Shown here in pieces: positions 1 through 9,694 of a stretch of DNA of 64,000 nucleotides. Below the pieces are notes generated by a model. It was not told the DNA's origin and did no database searches. It saw only the letters and a list, made by a program, of their open reading frames with translations. Each line of letters begins with the position of its first letter. The stretch's first letter is position 1. The translations under genes were made by a program, and so were the position numbers. Origin of the DNA: Hyphomonadaceae bacterium (GTDB taxonomy: Bacteria; Pseudomonadota; Alphaproteobacteria; Caulobacterales; Hyphomonadaceae); assembly GCA_024742355.1 (NCBI GenBank), contig JANSYM010000011.1, positions 1 to 64,000 on the forward strand, written 5' to 3'.

Positions 1-407
1 CCTAGCCTTCTTGTATCCTCAGGGGGAAACCTCGTGAGGGGATTTGGTGTGCGCAACTCTCCTCCAGGCGCTCCCCACGGAATTTTCCGTGGGGCCCAGC
101 ACGGGATATTGCGGCCAGGATCGGGAGCGCTCTTATCGCTCTCGGTCCAAACGGCAAAGACGGGTGATGGGCTGCCCAGACCAGGCTGGGCAGAGCATCG
201 TGGATGGTTTGGTTGCCCCGATTCCGAAGACACCTGCGCAGGCAGGTGTCCAGGGACAGGACCCGCCGAACAGGACGGGTCGAAAATTCCGTCCTTGGAT
301 ACCTGCCTACGCAGGTATCGGCGGTGAAATGGGAAGCTTGGCACGAGGTCCCGGATATTTTCGCTGGCGCGAAAATTCCGGGATGACAGGTGAAGGAGGT
401 CCGCCGC
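1..407. repeat. Mosaic of inverted repeats, gene-free
   Basis: No credible gene is present; the short reading frames here cross hairpins. At least six inverted repeats follow one another: a perfect 10-bp stem at 73-94 (CCCCACGGAA/TTCCGTGGGG), a 12-bp stem with wobbles near 118-147, CTGCCCAG/CTGGGCAG near 173-194, ACACCTGC/GCAGGTGT near 231-250, GATACCTGC/GCAGGTATC near 298-319, and a stem at 349-382 of the CCCGGA...TTTTCGC/GCGAAAA...TCCGGG kind. Two units share the CCTGC..GCAGG core, so related palindromes are stacked. The last resembles palindromic repeats scattered between genes in many alphaproteobacterial genomes (recall, not a search). Function unknown; transcript-end folding or dispersed REP-like elements are possible. 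Confidence 0.6.
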
Positions 408-1007
408 CTATTCCTCGCTCTTCATCCCGAACAGGCAGAGCGCCAGCAGCAGCGTCGCGAGCACGCCGGAGCCACCCGCGACCGGTGAAGGCAGGAAGCC
501 TTCGAGGCCGAACATCATGACCAGCGTGTTGGCGACGAACGCGACGACGCCGACCAGAGCGGTCAGGCCGCCGAGGGCCTTGCCGCCGGCTTTCATTTTG
601 GCCATGCCGAACTCAATCGCGGCGAGGCCAAGCAGGATCTTGGCGGCATTATAGCCGAAGAAGGAGAAGGCAACGACGGAGAAGGCGACGCCGCCAAGCT
701 CGGGATTGGCTTCCGCAGCTTCGCGGAACGGGCCGAACTGGGTCAGGCCGACGCCGACCTGCACAACGTTGAGCGCCGCGGCGAAGGCAATCGCGGAGAA
801 GCCAAGCGTATGGCGCTTGGCCATGACCAGGGCCGAGCCACCAAAGGCCGCGAGCAGCACGAAGAGCAGGCCTTCCAAGCCCCACAGGAAGCTCCGGTCG
901 ACCTCCGGCGCACCGAGATAGAGCGCGGTATAGATGGGCTGGGTGATGGCTGCCAGAAGCAGCAGGATGGCGACGGTTTTGACCGTACGATTGTGTGAGA
1001 GGTCCAT
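408..1007 (-). CDS. Hypothetical polytopic membrane protein
   Basis: A 199-residue protein made mostly of hydrophobic stretches, with about six likely membrane segments (roughly 10-33, 42-64, 70-90, 105-130, 142-166, 176-194) and a short charged N-terminus starting MDLSHNR. There is a small polar loop before residue 108 (EAAEANPELGG). I see no catalytic motif or known transporter signature and do not recognise the family. It stands alone: the repeat mosaic lies downstream and a response-regulator-like gene on the same strand lies upstream, separated by a terminator. The start is the ATG at 1007; GAAGGACA just upstream (around 1013-1020) is a plausible ribosome binding site. Function is not assigned. 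Confidence 0.75.
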   Translation of the reverse strand: MDLSHNRTVKTVAILLLLAAITQPIYTALYLGAPEVDRSFLWGLEGLLFVLLAAFGGSALVMAKRHTLGFSAIAFAAALNVVQVGVGLTQFGPFREAAEANPELGGVAFSVVAFSFFGYNAAKILLGLAAIEFGMAKMKAGGKALGGLTALVGVVAFVANTLVMMFGLEGFLPSPVAGGSGVLATLLLALCLFGMKSEE

Positions 1008-1117
1008 GACTTGTCCTTCCTTGACGGCGCCAACGCTGGAGATCCGGGCGGCGCAAGCGTCCTGCCATAAGGGGGCCGGCCTTGTAGTTCAAATCACAAC
1101 CTTTTGTTCGCCGGATG

Positions 1118-1151
1118 CAAAAACGCCCCCGCATCGGGTGCGAGGGCGTTT
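1118..1151 (-). terminator. Rho-independent terminator after the receiver gene
   Basis: On the minus strand AAACGCCCTCGCA and TGCGGGGGCGTTT form a long GC-rich stem around a short loop, followed directly by a T run. It sits about 27 bases past the stop of the receiver-domain gene and before the membrane-protein gene, so it separates the two units. Confidence 0.8.
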
Positions 1152-1177
1152 GAAAGTGTCAGGTCCTGTACGGCGGG

Positions 1178-1612
1178 CTAGGCCGCGGCAGCAATCCGGC
1201 CTTCGGCGCCTGGCATCTGGTCGAGCAGGAAGTCGTGGAAGGTCTCGGCCCGCTGGATGAAGCGGTTGAAGGGCAGCTTGGCCTTGAAGATCGCGGCGGG
1301 CGCAACATTGGCGCCGCATTTCAAGGCGGTCTCGACGCATTGGTCGCGTTCCGGCTGGGCCGAACAGACAGCGATGCGGTGTTTGCCCATATTGGCGACG
1401 CGCGCGATGGTCATGTCGCCATCAAAGCTGTCGGGCAGGGTGAGGTCCAGGACAACCAGATCAAAGCGCTCCAGACGCAGGCGATTCTCAGCCTCCATCA
1501 GGGTCGTTGCCATTACCAGATCGACCGGCACACGCGCACGTGCGGCTTTGTCTGCTGCGACCAATAAAAGGTCACGCACCGGTTCGTGATCTTCGACCCA
1601 AAGAACTTTCAT
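1178..1612 (-). CDS. Stand-alone response regulator receiver protein
   Basis: This 144-residue protein is a single receiver domain. It opens with MKVLWVEDHEP, giving the acidic pair Glu7-Asp8, and has the phospho-acceptor context VVLDLTLPDS with Asp56. The Thr/Ser position is less classical (CSAQPE, about 100-105) and the conserved Lys is probably in FKAK near residue 120. No DNA-binding or enzymatic output domain follows, so it would act by protein contact, as CheY- or DivK-like proteins do. No kinase gene is nearby. The gene is monocistronic, with a terminator behind it and 224 bases of untranslated DNA in front. Partner and pathway are unknown. Confidence 0.8.
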   Translation of the reverse strand: MKVLWVEDHEPVRDLLLVAADKAARARVPVDLVMATTLMEAENRLRLERFDLVVLDLTLPDSFDGDMTIARVANMGKHRIAVCSAQPERDQCVETALKCGANVAPAAIFKAKLPFNRFIQRAETFHDFLLDQMPGAEGRIAAAA

Positions 1613-1836
1613 CTAACTACCCTATGTAAGACTCTACACTGTTTCCCCGGCGCTTCTCGCCTGCCCTCTTCTGAACACACTTTGCCACCGACGGATTACG
1701 GGATGGTAAAGCGAAAGTGACCAAAGTGTTGACAATGCTACAGATTCAGCCGCGCTGAGACCGGTCGTCGCCAATCTGGCATGAACTGTGATAGAATTTT
1801 CACAATGGCCTGAGAGGCCAATGGAGACAGGACTTT

Positions 1837-2742
1837 ATGGCGGAAAAAACGCTTCCAGCTGCCAGCACACATGCCGCCTTTCTGGCAGAATTGGAGGCGA
1901 GCGACGATCATATTGTCGATCGACTAATAAAAGAAAGATGCCCAAGTTTTGTCGATCACTGGTCCTGGTCCATGGTCCGGCCGCTGCTCTATTCGGTGCT
2001 CGGCTATGATCGCGCCTGCCGGATGGCGGATCATTTGCAGACGCTGGATGGCGGCGGAAGTTTCGATCATTTGACCGAAGAGCTGTCCGTCGACCTCACC
2101 CTCAACGCGATCGAAAAGATGCCGAAAGAGGGTCGTCTCGTCGTCGCCGCGAATCACCCGACGGGCCTGGCCGACGGCGTTGCGGTCTGGGACGCCCTGC
2201 GCCGCGTGCGCCGGGACATTGTGTTCCTGGCCAATGCCGACGCCTTGCGGGTCAATCCGGGCTTTTCCGATGTCCTGATCCCGGTCGAATGGGTGCTGGA
2301 CAAGCGCTCACCGGCCAAGACCCGCGAAACCCTGCGCCTCGCCAAGGAAGCTTTTGCGCAAGAAAAATGCGTGGTGATTTTCCCATCCGGAAAACTCGCC
2401 AAGAAGATAGATGGCGTCCTGACCGAACAGGACTGGATGCCGACCGTGGTCAGCCTCGCCCGCAAGCACAAGGCGCCGATCCAACCGCTCAATCTGCAAG
2501 CGACGAATTCCTGGCTCTATTACTGGTTCTCAAACATGAATGGCGAACTGCGCGACATCACGCTATTCCACGAGCTGCTCAACAAGAAAGGCAGCCCGTT
2601 CGAAATGACCTTCGGCCCGCTCATCCATCCCGAACGATTTGAAGGCGACGCGGCGGCCCACACGCTGGCGCTCCGGGAATATGTATCAAGCCACCTCGCG
2701 GCGGGCCCGGAGACGGAATTCAAATCGGTTTCCGGCGACTAG
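1837..2742 (+). CDS. Lysophospholipid acyltransferase family protein
   Basis: A 301-residue member of the PlsC/LPLAT superfamily, which moves acyl groups onto lysophospholipids or related acceptors at the inner membrane face. Block I is visible as NHPTGLADG around residues 106-114, the N-H-P-x-G-x-x-D-G variant seen in hemolysin-like/ornithine-lipid-type acyltransferases, and a block III-like FPSGK near 190. No clear membrane helix is present. The start ATG at 1837 lies just after a short A/G-rich stretch. The stop TAG overlaps the stop of the convergent secA by sharing CTAG. The acceptor lipid cannot be told from sequence; 1-acylglycerol-3-phosphate is only one option. Confidence 0.8.
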   Translation: MAEKTLPAASTHAAFLAELEASDDHIVDRLIKERCPSFVDHWSWSMVRPLLYSVLGYDRACRMADHLQTLDGGGSFDHLTEELSVDLTLNAIEKMPKEGRLVVAANHPTGLADGVAVWDALRRVRRDIVFLANADALRVNPGFSDVLIPVEWVLDKRSPAKTRETLRLAKEAFAQEKCVVIFPSGKLAKKIDGVLTEQDWMPTVVSLARKHKAPIQPLNLQATNSWLYYWFSNMNGELRDITLFHELLNKKGSPFEMTFGPLIHPERFEGDAAAHTLALREYVSSHLAAGPETEFKSVSGD

Positions 2743-5492
2743 GCCTGTTTCGCACTGGCCGTCAGCGAGCCGTGGCAATGCTTGTATTTCTTGCCGGAAC
2801 CGCATGGGCATGGCGCGTTGCGCGGTGTGTTGGCCCAGCTTTCCTCGGCCTGGGCGACCATGGAATGCGGCGCCTGTTCAGCAGCACCTTGCGGCGTGCC
2901 AGGGCGCTCATTCTCGCCGGTATCAGGGTCGAGATGCGTCTCGAACGTCTGCTGCGGCGGGCTTGGAACCGGACGCGGCTGCGGCGGCTGGACCTGGGCG
3001 TTCATCAGCCAGCGCGTCACTTCCAGGCGCATCTCTGACAGCATGTCATAGAACAGTTTGAAGGCTTCTTCCTTGAACTCGTTCAGCGGGTCGCGCTGAC
3101 CATAGGAGCGCAAGTGAATGACCGAGCGCAGCTGGTCGATCTGCTGCAAGTGCTGGCGCCAGCGGCCGTCGAGGACCTGAAGCAGGATCTGCTTCTCGAT
3201 CATCCGGAACTGGCCGTCAGCAGCCAGCTGGGTCTTTTCATCATAGGCGGTCTTGGCCGCTTCATGGATGCGCTGCGCAACCTCGGCATTGGCAACGCCT
3301 TCTTCGGCGGCCCAGTCGGCGAGCGGGAGCTCAAGCCCGAGCAGTTCGACGCAGCGCTCGCTGAGGCCGTCCGTATCCCACAGCTCGGCATGGGCTTTTT
3401 CTGGCATGTGATGCGCGACGATGCCGTCAATCACCTGCTCGCGCATGTCCTCGATTTCCTCCAGGACGCTGTCTGCGTGCATGAAATCAATGCGCTGTTC
3501 GAAGATCACCTTGCGCTGGTCATTGATGACATCGTCATATTTCAGGACGTTCTTGCGAATGTCGAAATTGCGCTGTTCGATCTTCTTCTGCGAGGTTTCG
3601 ATCGCCTTGTTCATCCAGGGATGGGTGATGCCCTCATCTTCCTTGATGCCGAGGCCCTTCATGATCGAGTTGAGACGCTCGGCGGCGAATACGCGCATGA
3701 GGTCGTCTTCGACCGAGATGAAGAACTTGGATTTACCCGGATCGCCCTGGCGTCCGGTCCGGCCGCGCAGCTGGTTGTCGATCCGGCGGCTTTCGTGGCG
3801 CTCTGTTCCGAGCACATAAAGACCACCCGCATCGAGCGCTTTTTTCTTGGCGACTTCAATCTCGGCCTTGAGCTGATCCGTGATCAGCTGAAGCTCACCT
3901 TCGGACGGTTCGCTGCCGGCTTTTTCGACATGTTCCTGCACCGCTTTGGCGACGCGCATATCGAGATTACCGCCAAGCTGAATGTCGGTTCCGCGACCAG
4001 CCATATTGGTCGCCACAGTGATCGCCCCAGGTACGCCGGCGTCAGCAACAATCTCTGCTTCCTGCGCGTGGTGGCGGGCGTTCAGAACCTTGTGCGGGAT
4101 TTTCGCGGCTGTGAGATAAGTCGAGACAATCTCGGACTTCTCGATCGAGGCGGTGCCGAGCAGCACCGGCTGCCCCTTGGCGCGCGCCTCGCGAACTTCT
4201 TCGACGATCTCTTTATATTTTGCCGCCGCGACGCGGTAGACGACATCATCATCGTCGATCCGCTGGATCGGTTTATTGGTCGGCAGCTCGAACGTGGCGA
4301 GGCTGTAAATATCGCCAAACTCCGACGCTTCCGTCATCGCCGTACCGGTCATGCCAGCGAGCTTGTCATAGAGACGGAAATAGTTCTGGAATGTGATCGA
4401 GGCCAGCGTCTGGTTCTCTGGCTTGATGTCGACATTTTCCTTGGCTTCGATCGCCTGGTGCAGCCCTTCCGACAGGCGGCGGCCTTCCATCATGCGACCA
4501 GTAAACTCGTCGATCAGCATGACCTGATCATCCTTGACGATATAGTCCTTGTCGCGGTGGAACAGCTTGTGGGCTTTCAGCGCCTGGTTCGAGTGGTGCA
4601 CGATGGAGACATTGGCTGGGTCCCAGAGCGACCCTTCGAGCAGGCCGTCTTCGGTGAGCAGCTGCTCCATCTTCTCGAGGCCTTCCTCGGTGAAGACAAC
4701 CGAGCGCATTTTCTCGTCCAGATCGACATCTTCGTCATCCAGGTTCGGGATGAACTTGTCGATCGTGCGATAAAGCTCAGAGCGGTCATCGGTCGGGCCG
4801 GAAATGATCAACGGCGTCCGTGCTTCATCGATCAGGATCGAGTCAACTTCATCGACGATGGCATAGGCGTGGCGGCGCTGGACCATCTGATCCAGCGAGT
4901 ATTTCATATTGTCGCGCAGATAATCGAAACCGTATTCATTATTGGTCCCGTAGGTGATGTCACAGGCATAAGCCGCGCGGCGATCTTCGTCCGACATACG
5001 CCCACCGCCAGGCACTTCGCCGCGGATCACGCCGGTTGTCAGGCCGAGAAATCCGTACAGTCGCCCCATCCACTCAGCATCGCGCGCGGCGAGATAATCG
5101 TTCACGGTGACAACATGCACGCCGTCACCGCGCAGAGCGTTCAAGTAAACCGGCAGCGTCGCCACCAGGGTTTTGCCTTCACCGGTCCGCATCTCCGCAA
5201 TCGCGCCATTGTGCAGCACCATGCCGCCAAGCAGCTGCACATCAAAATGGCGCATACCGAGCGAGCGTTTGGCCCCTTCGCGCACAACCGCAAAGGCTTC
5301 ATCGAGAATATCGTCGAGACTGGCACCATCGGCGAGACGCTTGCGAAACTCGTCTGTCTTGGCCCGCAGGGCCTGGTCAGATAGCGCCTCGATCATCGGC
5401 TCGAGCGTGTTGATCTTCTGTACGCGGCGACGCAAGGGCTTGAGCTTGCGATCATTGACGGAACCGAAAAACTTTTTCGCAAGGGTCTTCAT
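2739..5492 (-). CDS. secA: Preprotein translocase ATPase SecA
   Basis: SecA is the motor ATPase that drives preproteins through SecYEG. The 917-residue product has the Walker A MRTGEGKT near residue 100, the DEAD-type segment [16 protein letters not shown], the conserved [10 protein letters not shown] motif, [10 protein letters not shown], and a C-terminal zinc tail [17 protein letters not shown] used for SecB and lipid binding. Length is normal for the family. I start at the ATG giving MKTLAKKFF, matching the family N-terminus; a GTG 15 bases upstream would add MVSPP. It is transcribed away from the parvulin gene. The P/Q-rich linker before the zinc tail is normal. Confidence 0.97.
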   Translation of the reverse strand: MKTLAKKFFGSVNDRKLKPLRRRVQKINTLEPMIEALSDQALRAKTDEFRKRLADGASLDDILDEAFAVVREGAKRSLGMRHFDVQLLGGMVLHNGAIAEMRTGEGKTLVATLPVYLNALRGDGVHVVTVNDYLAARDAEWMGRLYGFLGLTTGVIRGEVPGGGRMSDEDRRAAYACDITYGTNNEYGFDYLRDNMKYSLDQMVQRRHAYAIVDEVDSILIDEARTPLIISGPTDDRSELYRTIDKFIPNLDDEDVDLDEKMRSVVFTEEGLEKMEQLLTEDGLLEGSLWDPANVSIVHHSNQALKAHKLFHRDKDYIVKDDQVMLIDEFTGRMMEGRRLSEGLHQAIEAKENVDIKPENQTLASITFQNYFRLYDKLAGMTGTAMTEASEFGDIYSLATFELPTNKPIQRIDDDDVVYRVAAAKYKEIVEEVREARAKGQPVLLGTASIEKSEIVSTYLTAAKIPHKVLNARHHAQEAEIVADAGVPGAITVATNMAGRGTDIQLGGNLDMRVAKAVQEHVEKAGSEPSEGELQLITDQLKAEIEVAKKKALDAGGLYVLGTERHESRRIDNQLRGRTGRQGDPGKSKFFISVEDDLMRVFAAERLNSIMKGLGIKEDEGITHPWMNKAIETSQKKIEQRNFDIRKNVLKYDDVINDQRKVIFEQRIDFMHADSVLEEIEDMREQVIDGIVAHHMPEKAHAELWDTDGLSERCVELLGLELPLADWAAEEGVANAEVAQRIHEAAKTAYDEKTQLAADGQFRMIEKQILLQVLDGRWRQHLQQIDQLRSVIHLRSYGQRDPLNEFKEEAFKLFYDMLSEMRLEVTRWLMNAQVQPPQPRPVPSPPQQTFETHLDPDTGENERPGTPQGAAEQAPHSMVAQAEESWANTPRNAPCPCGSGKKYKHCHGSLTASAKQA

Positions 5493-5655
5493 GGGAGGCG
5501 ATACCACTTTGATTGAATGTATCCTGAAATCACAAATTTCTTTCCAGGATATGGATACGGTTTAAAACGCATCCTGAACAAGTCTCTCGACCAGGACTTC
5601 AAGCGGACTTAAGAACGCCGCATACGCGTGTCAATTAGGCGAATGCCGCAAAGGA

Positions 5656-6594
5656 ATGCCCGATATGCTTTTGAAATTCAGATCTCTCCGGCCTGCCCTT
5701 GCCGGAGCCGCTATTCTCGCGGGGCTCTCTGCCTGCGATACCGAGCCCACGGTGCCGACAACGAGTTCGACATTTGATGGTGCGCCAGCTGCTCTTGTGA
5801 ACGGCGAACCGCTCTATTTCAGCGATGTCGAGCTTGAAGCGGTCGCGCAGGGCCTGATCGAACCCGGCACGGATTTCACCACCAGCCATCCGGAGTTTCA
5901 TCAGATCCTGGAACAATTGATCGATCAACGCCTGCTGGCACAAGAAGCCGTCGCGCGCGGCCTCGACCAGGACCCGGCTGCCTTGCGGCGCCTCGAGTCC
6001 GGGCGCGAGCGCCTGCTCGGCAATATTCTGGTTGAAAGCCTGGTCGCCAGCGAGGTCACCGACGAAGCGATCGATCTGATGTATGAAGAGCAGGTCAAGC
6101 TGCAACAGCTCGACGATGAGGTGCGGGTGCGCTTCATCCTTGTCGAAACGAATGAAGCGGCCAATCAAATCCTTGCCGAACTGAATGATGGCCGCGACTT
6201 CGCAGAAGCGGCGCTCGAATACTCGCAGGATACCAATACCCGCCTCGATGGTGGCGATCTGGGCTGGGTCAGCCCGAACGAGCTGAACGACCCGTTTCCG
6301 GCAATGATCGGCGATACCGAAACCGGGTCCGTATCCGGCGCATTCGAATATTCGCGCGGCTGGGGCATCCTGAAAGTGGATGAGCGTCGGACGAAGCCGC
6401 CGAAAACCAAAGCCGAGATGCGGCCGGAAATTATCACATTCCTGACCTTCACCCAGATCAGCGATATATTGCGCGAATTGCGCAACAAGGCCGATATTCA
6501 ACAACGCGACCCGAACGAATATTTGCAGGAACGTGAGGCGGCAGAGTCATCGCAGCCGGACGACACGGTCGCATCAGAGACGCAAGAAGAATGA
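5656..6594 (+). CDS. Parvulin-type peptidyl-prolyl isomerase lipoprotein
   Basis: A 312-residue exported protein with a signal sequence and lipobox LSAC (lipidated Cys near residue 27), so it is probably membrane-anchored in the periplasm. The middle section from about 150 to 245 carries the PpiC/parvulin pattern, including FAEAALEYSQD and GGDLGWVSP, preceded by a SurA/PrsA-like N-terminal helical region. Such proteins catalyse cis-trans prolyl isomerisation or act as chaperones for secreted proteins, which suits its position divergent from secA. The acidic C-terminus is probably disordered. It overlaps argJ by ATGA, so the two are translationally coupled. Start ATG 5656; a second ATG three codons in is possible. 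Confidence 0.88.
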   Translation: MPDMLLKFRSLRPALAGAAILAGLSACDTEPTVPTTSSTFDGAPAALVNGEPLYFSDVELEAVAQGLIEPGTDFTTSHPEFHQILEQLIDQRLLAQEAVARGLDQDPAALRRLESGRERLLGNILVESLVASEVTDEAIDLMYEEQVKLQQLDDEVRVRFILVETNEAANQILAELNDGRDFAEAALEYSQDTNTRLDGGDLGWVSPNELNDPFPAMIGDTETGSVSGAFEYSRGWGILKVDERRTKPPKTKAEMRPEIITFLTFTQISDILRELRNKADIQQRDPNEYLQEREAAESSQPDDTVASETQEE

Positions 6595-7841
6595 ACCTGA
6601 AACCATCCCCATTTGCACCGGCCCAGTTCCCCGACTTGCCGGTCGTCAAAGGCGTGCGCGCCGCCACCACGTCACGCGGGTTTTATGCGGGGCGCGGGGC
6701 GCCGCGCGATGACGTGTTTTTGTTTGCATTCGATGCCGGTACGACGTGCGCAGGCGTGTTCACCCGTTCATCCACGGCCTCCGCAGATGTGCGCTGGTGC
6801 CGAGACGCGTTGGCGTCTGGCGCTGGGAAAGCGGCAGCTCTGGTCGTCAATTCCGGGAACTCGAACGCCTTTACCGGCGCCAAAGGCGTGCTCAAGAATG
6901 ACGCCACCCTGGCTGCAATGACCGCGTCGCTCGAATGCGAGAAGGCGCACTGTTATCTCGGCGCCACGGGCGTGATCGGTGAGCCCCTGCCCGACCCTAA
7001 TTATGTCGGCGGCGTCGTGCCAAACATGGCGAAGGCGCTCGACACGCCGAACTGGGAGGCCTGTGCGAAAGCCTTCATGACAACCGATACGTTTGCAAAG
7101 GGCGCCGGCTTCACGCGGCGCGTGGGCGAGCACGAGATCTCGTTTTCCGGAATCGCCAAGGGCTCCGGCATGATTGCACCGAGCATGGCAACCATGCTGG
7201 CTTATGTCTTCACCGATGCCGCTGTGGCGCCAGACGTGCTCGACAAGGCCCTGCGCGAGGCCTGCGAGCAGAGCTTCAATGCGATTACGGTGGACAGTGA
7301 CACATCAACCTCTGACAGTCTGATGGTGTTCGCCACCGGCGCGAGCGGCGACGCGCCGATCACAAATGACGCCGACGTCCGCTATGCGTCTTTCGCGGCT
7401 GCCCTGAAGGACATTTGCCTCGATCTCGCTATGCTCATCGTCAAGGATGGCGAAGGCGCGAGCAAACTGATCACCGTAGAGGTAGAGGGCGCAGCCTCCG
7501 ACGCCGCCGCCCGCACCATGGCCACCGACATCGCCAATAGTCCTCTGGTCAAAACCGCGCTCGCCGCGAATGACGCAAATTGGGGCCGCGTCGTCATGGC
7601 CGTTGGCAAGTCCGGAGAGGTGATCGATCTCGATGCGCTGGCGATCTGGTTCGGTGACGTGCAAGTGGCCGAGGCCGGCGGACGGGCGGAAGACTATGAT
7701 GAAGACCGGGCCAGCGCCGCGGTCGCGGAGCCGGAAATCACCATTCGCGTGCGCGTTGGATCGGGCGCCGGAGCCTGCACCATCTACACATGCGACCTGA
7801 CGCACGCCTATGTCGACATTAACGGGGCCTATCGCACGTGA
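6591..7841 (+). CDS. argJ: Arginine biosynthesis protein ArgJ
   Basis: ArgJ is glutamate N-acetyltransferase, often also N-acetylglutamate synthase, in the cyclic arginine pathway. The 416-residue precursor cleaves itself between Ala200 and Thr201 in the sequence MIAPSMATMLAY, freeing the catalytic Thr; this motif is intact. Other family blocks are VVNSGNSNAFTG near 85-96, GVIGEPLP near 127-134, and the C-terminal DLTHAYVDINGAYRT. Length matches the family. It overlaps the parvulin gene upstream and the NUDIX gene downstream by 4 bases each, forming one operon. Whether it is mono- or bifunctional cannot be read from the sequence. Confidence 0.96.
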   Translation: MNLKPSPFAPAQFPDLPVVKGVRAATTSRGFYAGRGAPRDDVFLFAFDAGTTCAGVFTRSSTASADVRWCRDALASGAGKAAALVVNSGNSNAFTGAKGVLKNDATLAAMTASLECEKAHCYLGATGVIGEPLPDPNYVGGVVPNMAKALDTPNWEACAKAFMTTDTFAKGAGFTRRVGEHEISFSGIAKGSGMIAPSMATMLAYVFTDAAVAPDVLDKALREACEQSFNAITVDSDTSTSDSLMVFATGASGDAPITNDADVRYASFAAALKDICLDLAMLIVKDGEGASKLITVEVEGAASDAAARTMATDIANSPLVKTALAANDANWGRVVMAVGKSGEVIDLDALAIWFGDVQVAEAGGRAEDYDEDRASAAVAEPEITIRVRVGSGAGACTIYTCDLTHAYVDINGAYRT

Positions 7842-8275
7842 AGACCGTCTATGTGGTTGCTGCCGCGCTGATCGACGCCGAGGGCAAGATCCTGTTGGCG
7901 CAGCGTCCAGAGGGCAAAGCCATGGCCGGGTTATGGGAATTTCCAGGCGGTAAGATCGAGCCAGGCGAAAAGCCGGAACAAGCTTTGGTCCGCGAACTCG
8001 CCGAGGAATTGTCGATTACAGTTAGCGAAAGCGACCTCGATCCGGTGACATTTGCCAGTCATACTTACGAGAAATTTCATCTTTTCATGCCACTCTTCTC
8101 GGTAACAAAATGGAGGGGGACACCACTTCCAAACGAAGGACAAAAGCTGGCATGGGTCGCGCCTGGCGACCTGCACCTCTATCCGGCACCGGCTGCCGAT
8201 ATTCCCTTGTTTGACGTTTTGGTGGCCAGAATGAAGAGTGATCAAGATGCGCGTAGATCTGAAAGCCCTGAATAG
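7838..8275 (+). CDS. mutT: NUDIX hydrolase, MutT-like 8-oxo-dGTP diphosphatase
   Basis: A 145-residue protein with a complete NUDIX box at residues 37-59 (starting GGKIEPGE and ending RELAEELSI), with the catalytic Glu residues in place. The segment LLAQRPEGKAMAGLWEFPGGK is typical of MutT, which removes oxidised guanine nucleotides before they enter DNA. The gene begins inside the last codons of argJ (ATGA), which is a common alphaproteobacterial arrangement. The C-terminal tail (SDQDARRSESPE) overlaps the start of the pilin gene. Substrate is inferred from family resemblance. Confidence 0.9.
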   Translation: MKTVYVVAAALIDAEGKILLAQRPEGKAMAGLWEFPGGKIEPGEKPEQALVRELAEELSITVSESDLDPVTFASHTYEKFHLFMPLFSVTKWRGTPLPNEGQKLAWVAPGDLHLYPAPAADIPLFDVLVARMKSDQDARRSESPE

Positions 8276-8438
8276 ACTGTCTCGGTGCCAATCCGGGGCG
8301 ACAGCGGTCGAGTACGCCCTGCTCATGGGCCTGATGGCACTGGCACTGATTGGCGCGCTCAACGCAACCGGGTCCGGTACGCAGGACAAATGGGACGGCG
8401 TATCCGAAGATGTCGGCGACGCTATGAACGGCGCCTAA
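8247..8438 (+). CDS. Flp-family type IVb pilin
   Basis: A 63-residue pilin precursor. After a short basic leader comes CQSGATAVEYALL: prepilin peptidase would cut between Gly17 and Ala18, leaving Glu at position 5 of the mature protein, the hallmark of Flp/Tad pilins, followed by one hydrophobic helix (LLMGLMALALIGAL). I prefer the ATG at 8247, with GAAGAG eight bases upstream, over a GTG at 8238. The gene overlaps the end of mutT by 29 bases in another frame. No tad/cpa assembly genes are in the window, so this is an isolated pilin gene whose machinery would have to be elsewhere. Confidence 0.87.
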   Translation: MRVDLKALNRLSRCQSGATAVEYALLMGLMALALIGALNATGSGTQDKWDGVSEDVGDAMNGA

Positions 8439-8515
8439 GCTATACAGGTCGCGCAACGTCGCGGCTTGACCAAATCCCAAATCACGGCACGTTCGCACCG
8501 TCATTCGAGGGTGCC

Positions 8516-9685
8516 ATGGCCGAGATTCAAGAATTCAAGATCAATGTTTCGCAATCCAAGCTCGAATGGATTCGCAAACGCGTCTCGAAATATAAATGGT
8601 TCGATGCGCCAGCGGGTGTGCCTGACTGGCAGCTCGGCATGTCGACGCCGGTCTTGAAGGATTTGCAGTCTTACTGGCTGAAATCATATGATTGGCGCGC
8701 GCAAGAAGCCAAACTCAATGAGCAGCCACATTTCATCGCAGACATTGACGGCCTGCCGATCCATTTCCTGCACATTGTTGGCGAAGCCGAAGGCAAGCGC
8801 CCGCTGCTTCTGAGTCATGGTTGGCCAGGCTCGTTCTATGAGTTTTACGAGGCGATTGGACCGCTCGCCTATCCGAGCCAGCATGGCGGAAATGCCGAAG
8901 ACGCCTTCGATCTGATCATTCCCTCGCTGCCGGGCTATGGCTTCTCCGGAAAACCTGCAGCGCCTGTGGGACAGCGCGCGACCGCCAAGCTCTGGAACAC
9001 ATTAATGCAGGATGTGCTGGGCTATGACACCTATCTCGCCCAAGGCGGCGACTGGGGCGGCATGGTCACCTCATGGCTCGGCTTTGATCACGGCGCGGCG
9101 GATGGCAAAGGCGGCTGCAGAGCGATCCATCTCAACATGATCGGCTTGCGCCCGACACCGGCGACGCCGCAAAGCGAAGCGGAAACGGCCTGGCTGGAAG
9201 CCTCGCAAGCGGCCATGCAGGCGGAAGGCGCCTATTTCATGCAGCAGGCGACCAAGCCGCAGACCCTCGCCATGGCGCTGATGGACAGTCCGATGGGAAC
9301 CGCCGCCTGGATCCTGGAGAAGTTCCACACCTGGTCAGATCTGAAAGGCGGGGGCCTGTTCGACCTCTATTCCCGCGATCAGCTGCTCACCAATCTGATG
9401 ATCTACCTGGCCAATGACGCGATCGCGACATCGGTCTGGTATTATGCCGCCTTCTTCGGCGAAGGTGGAAACGCCCTCCCCGACGGCGAGCGCTGCGAAA
9501 CGCCGACCAGTTTTGCCAATTTTCCGGGCGAGCCAGTCTATTTCCCGCCGCCGCGCTCCTGGTGCGAGCGGGCCTACAATATCACGCGCTGGACGGACCA
9601 GCCGCATGGCGGTCACTTCGCAGCGATGGAAGCGCCGGACCTGTTCGTGAACGATCTCCGCGAATGGGGCCGCACTGTCGAATAG
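8516..9685 (+). CDS. Epoxide hydrolase family protein (alpha/beta hydrolase)
   Basis: A 389-residue protein with the N-terminal epoxide hydrolase domain (about 1-110, FKINVSQSKLEWIRKRV) and an alpha/beta hydrolase core. The oxyanion segment SHGWPGSFYEF and the nucleophile elbow GGDWGGMV (catalytic Asp) are present, and PHGGHFAAMEAP near the C-terminus supplies the likely catalytic His. The family opens epoxides with water; the natural substrate here is unknown. The chosen ATG has GAGGG a few bases upstream; the frame extends upstream through the pilin gene but that part is unrelated. It converges on the acylase gene with only 9 bases between stops. Confidence 0.88.
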   Translation: MAEIQEFKINVSQSKLEWIRKRVSKYKWFDAPAGVPDWQLGMSTPVLKDLQSYWLKSYDWRAQEAKLNEQPHFIADIDGLPIHFLHIVGEAEGKRPLLLSHGWPGSFYEFYEAIGPLAYPSQHGGNAEDAFDLIIPSLPGYGFSGKPAAPVGQRATAKLWNTLMQDVLGYDTYLAQGGDWGGMVTSWLGFDHGAADGKGGCRAIHLNMIGLRPTPATPQSEAETAWLEASQAAMQAEGAYFMQQATKPQTLAMALMDSPMGTAAWILEKFHTWSDLKGGGLFDLYSRDQLLTNLMIYLANDAIATSVWYYAAFFGEGGNALPDGERCETPTSFANFPGEPVYFPPPRSWCERAYNITRWTDQPHGGHFAAMEAPDLFVNDLREWGRTVE

Positions 9686-9694
9686 GCGCTTGCC

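Noticed and set aside
3114-5384. 756-codon open frame antisense to secA
   Set aside because: It mirrors secA exactly in opposite phase, its translation lacks any domain pattern, and long antisense frames are expected in GC-rich genes with few stop codons.
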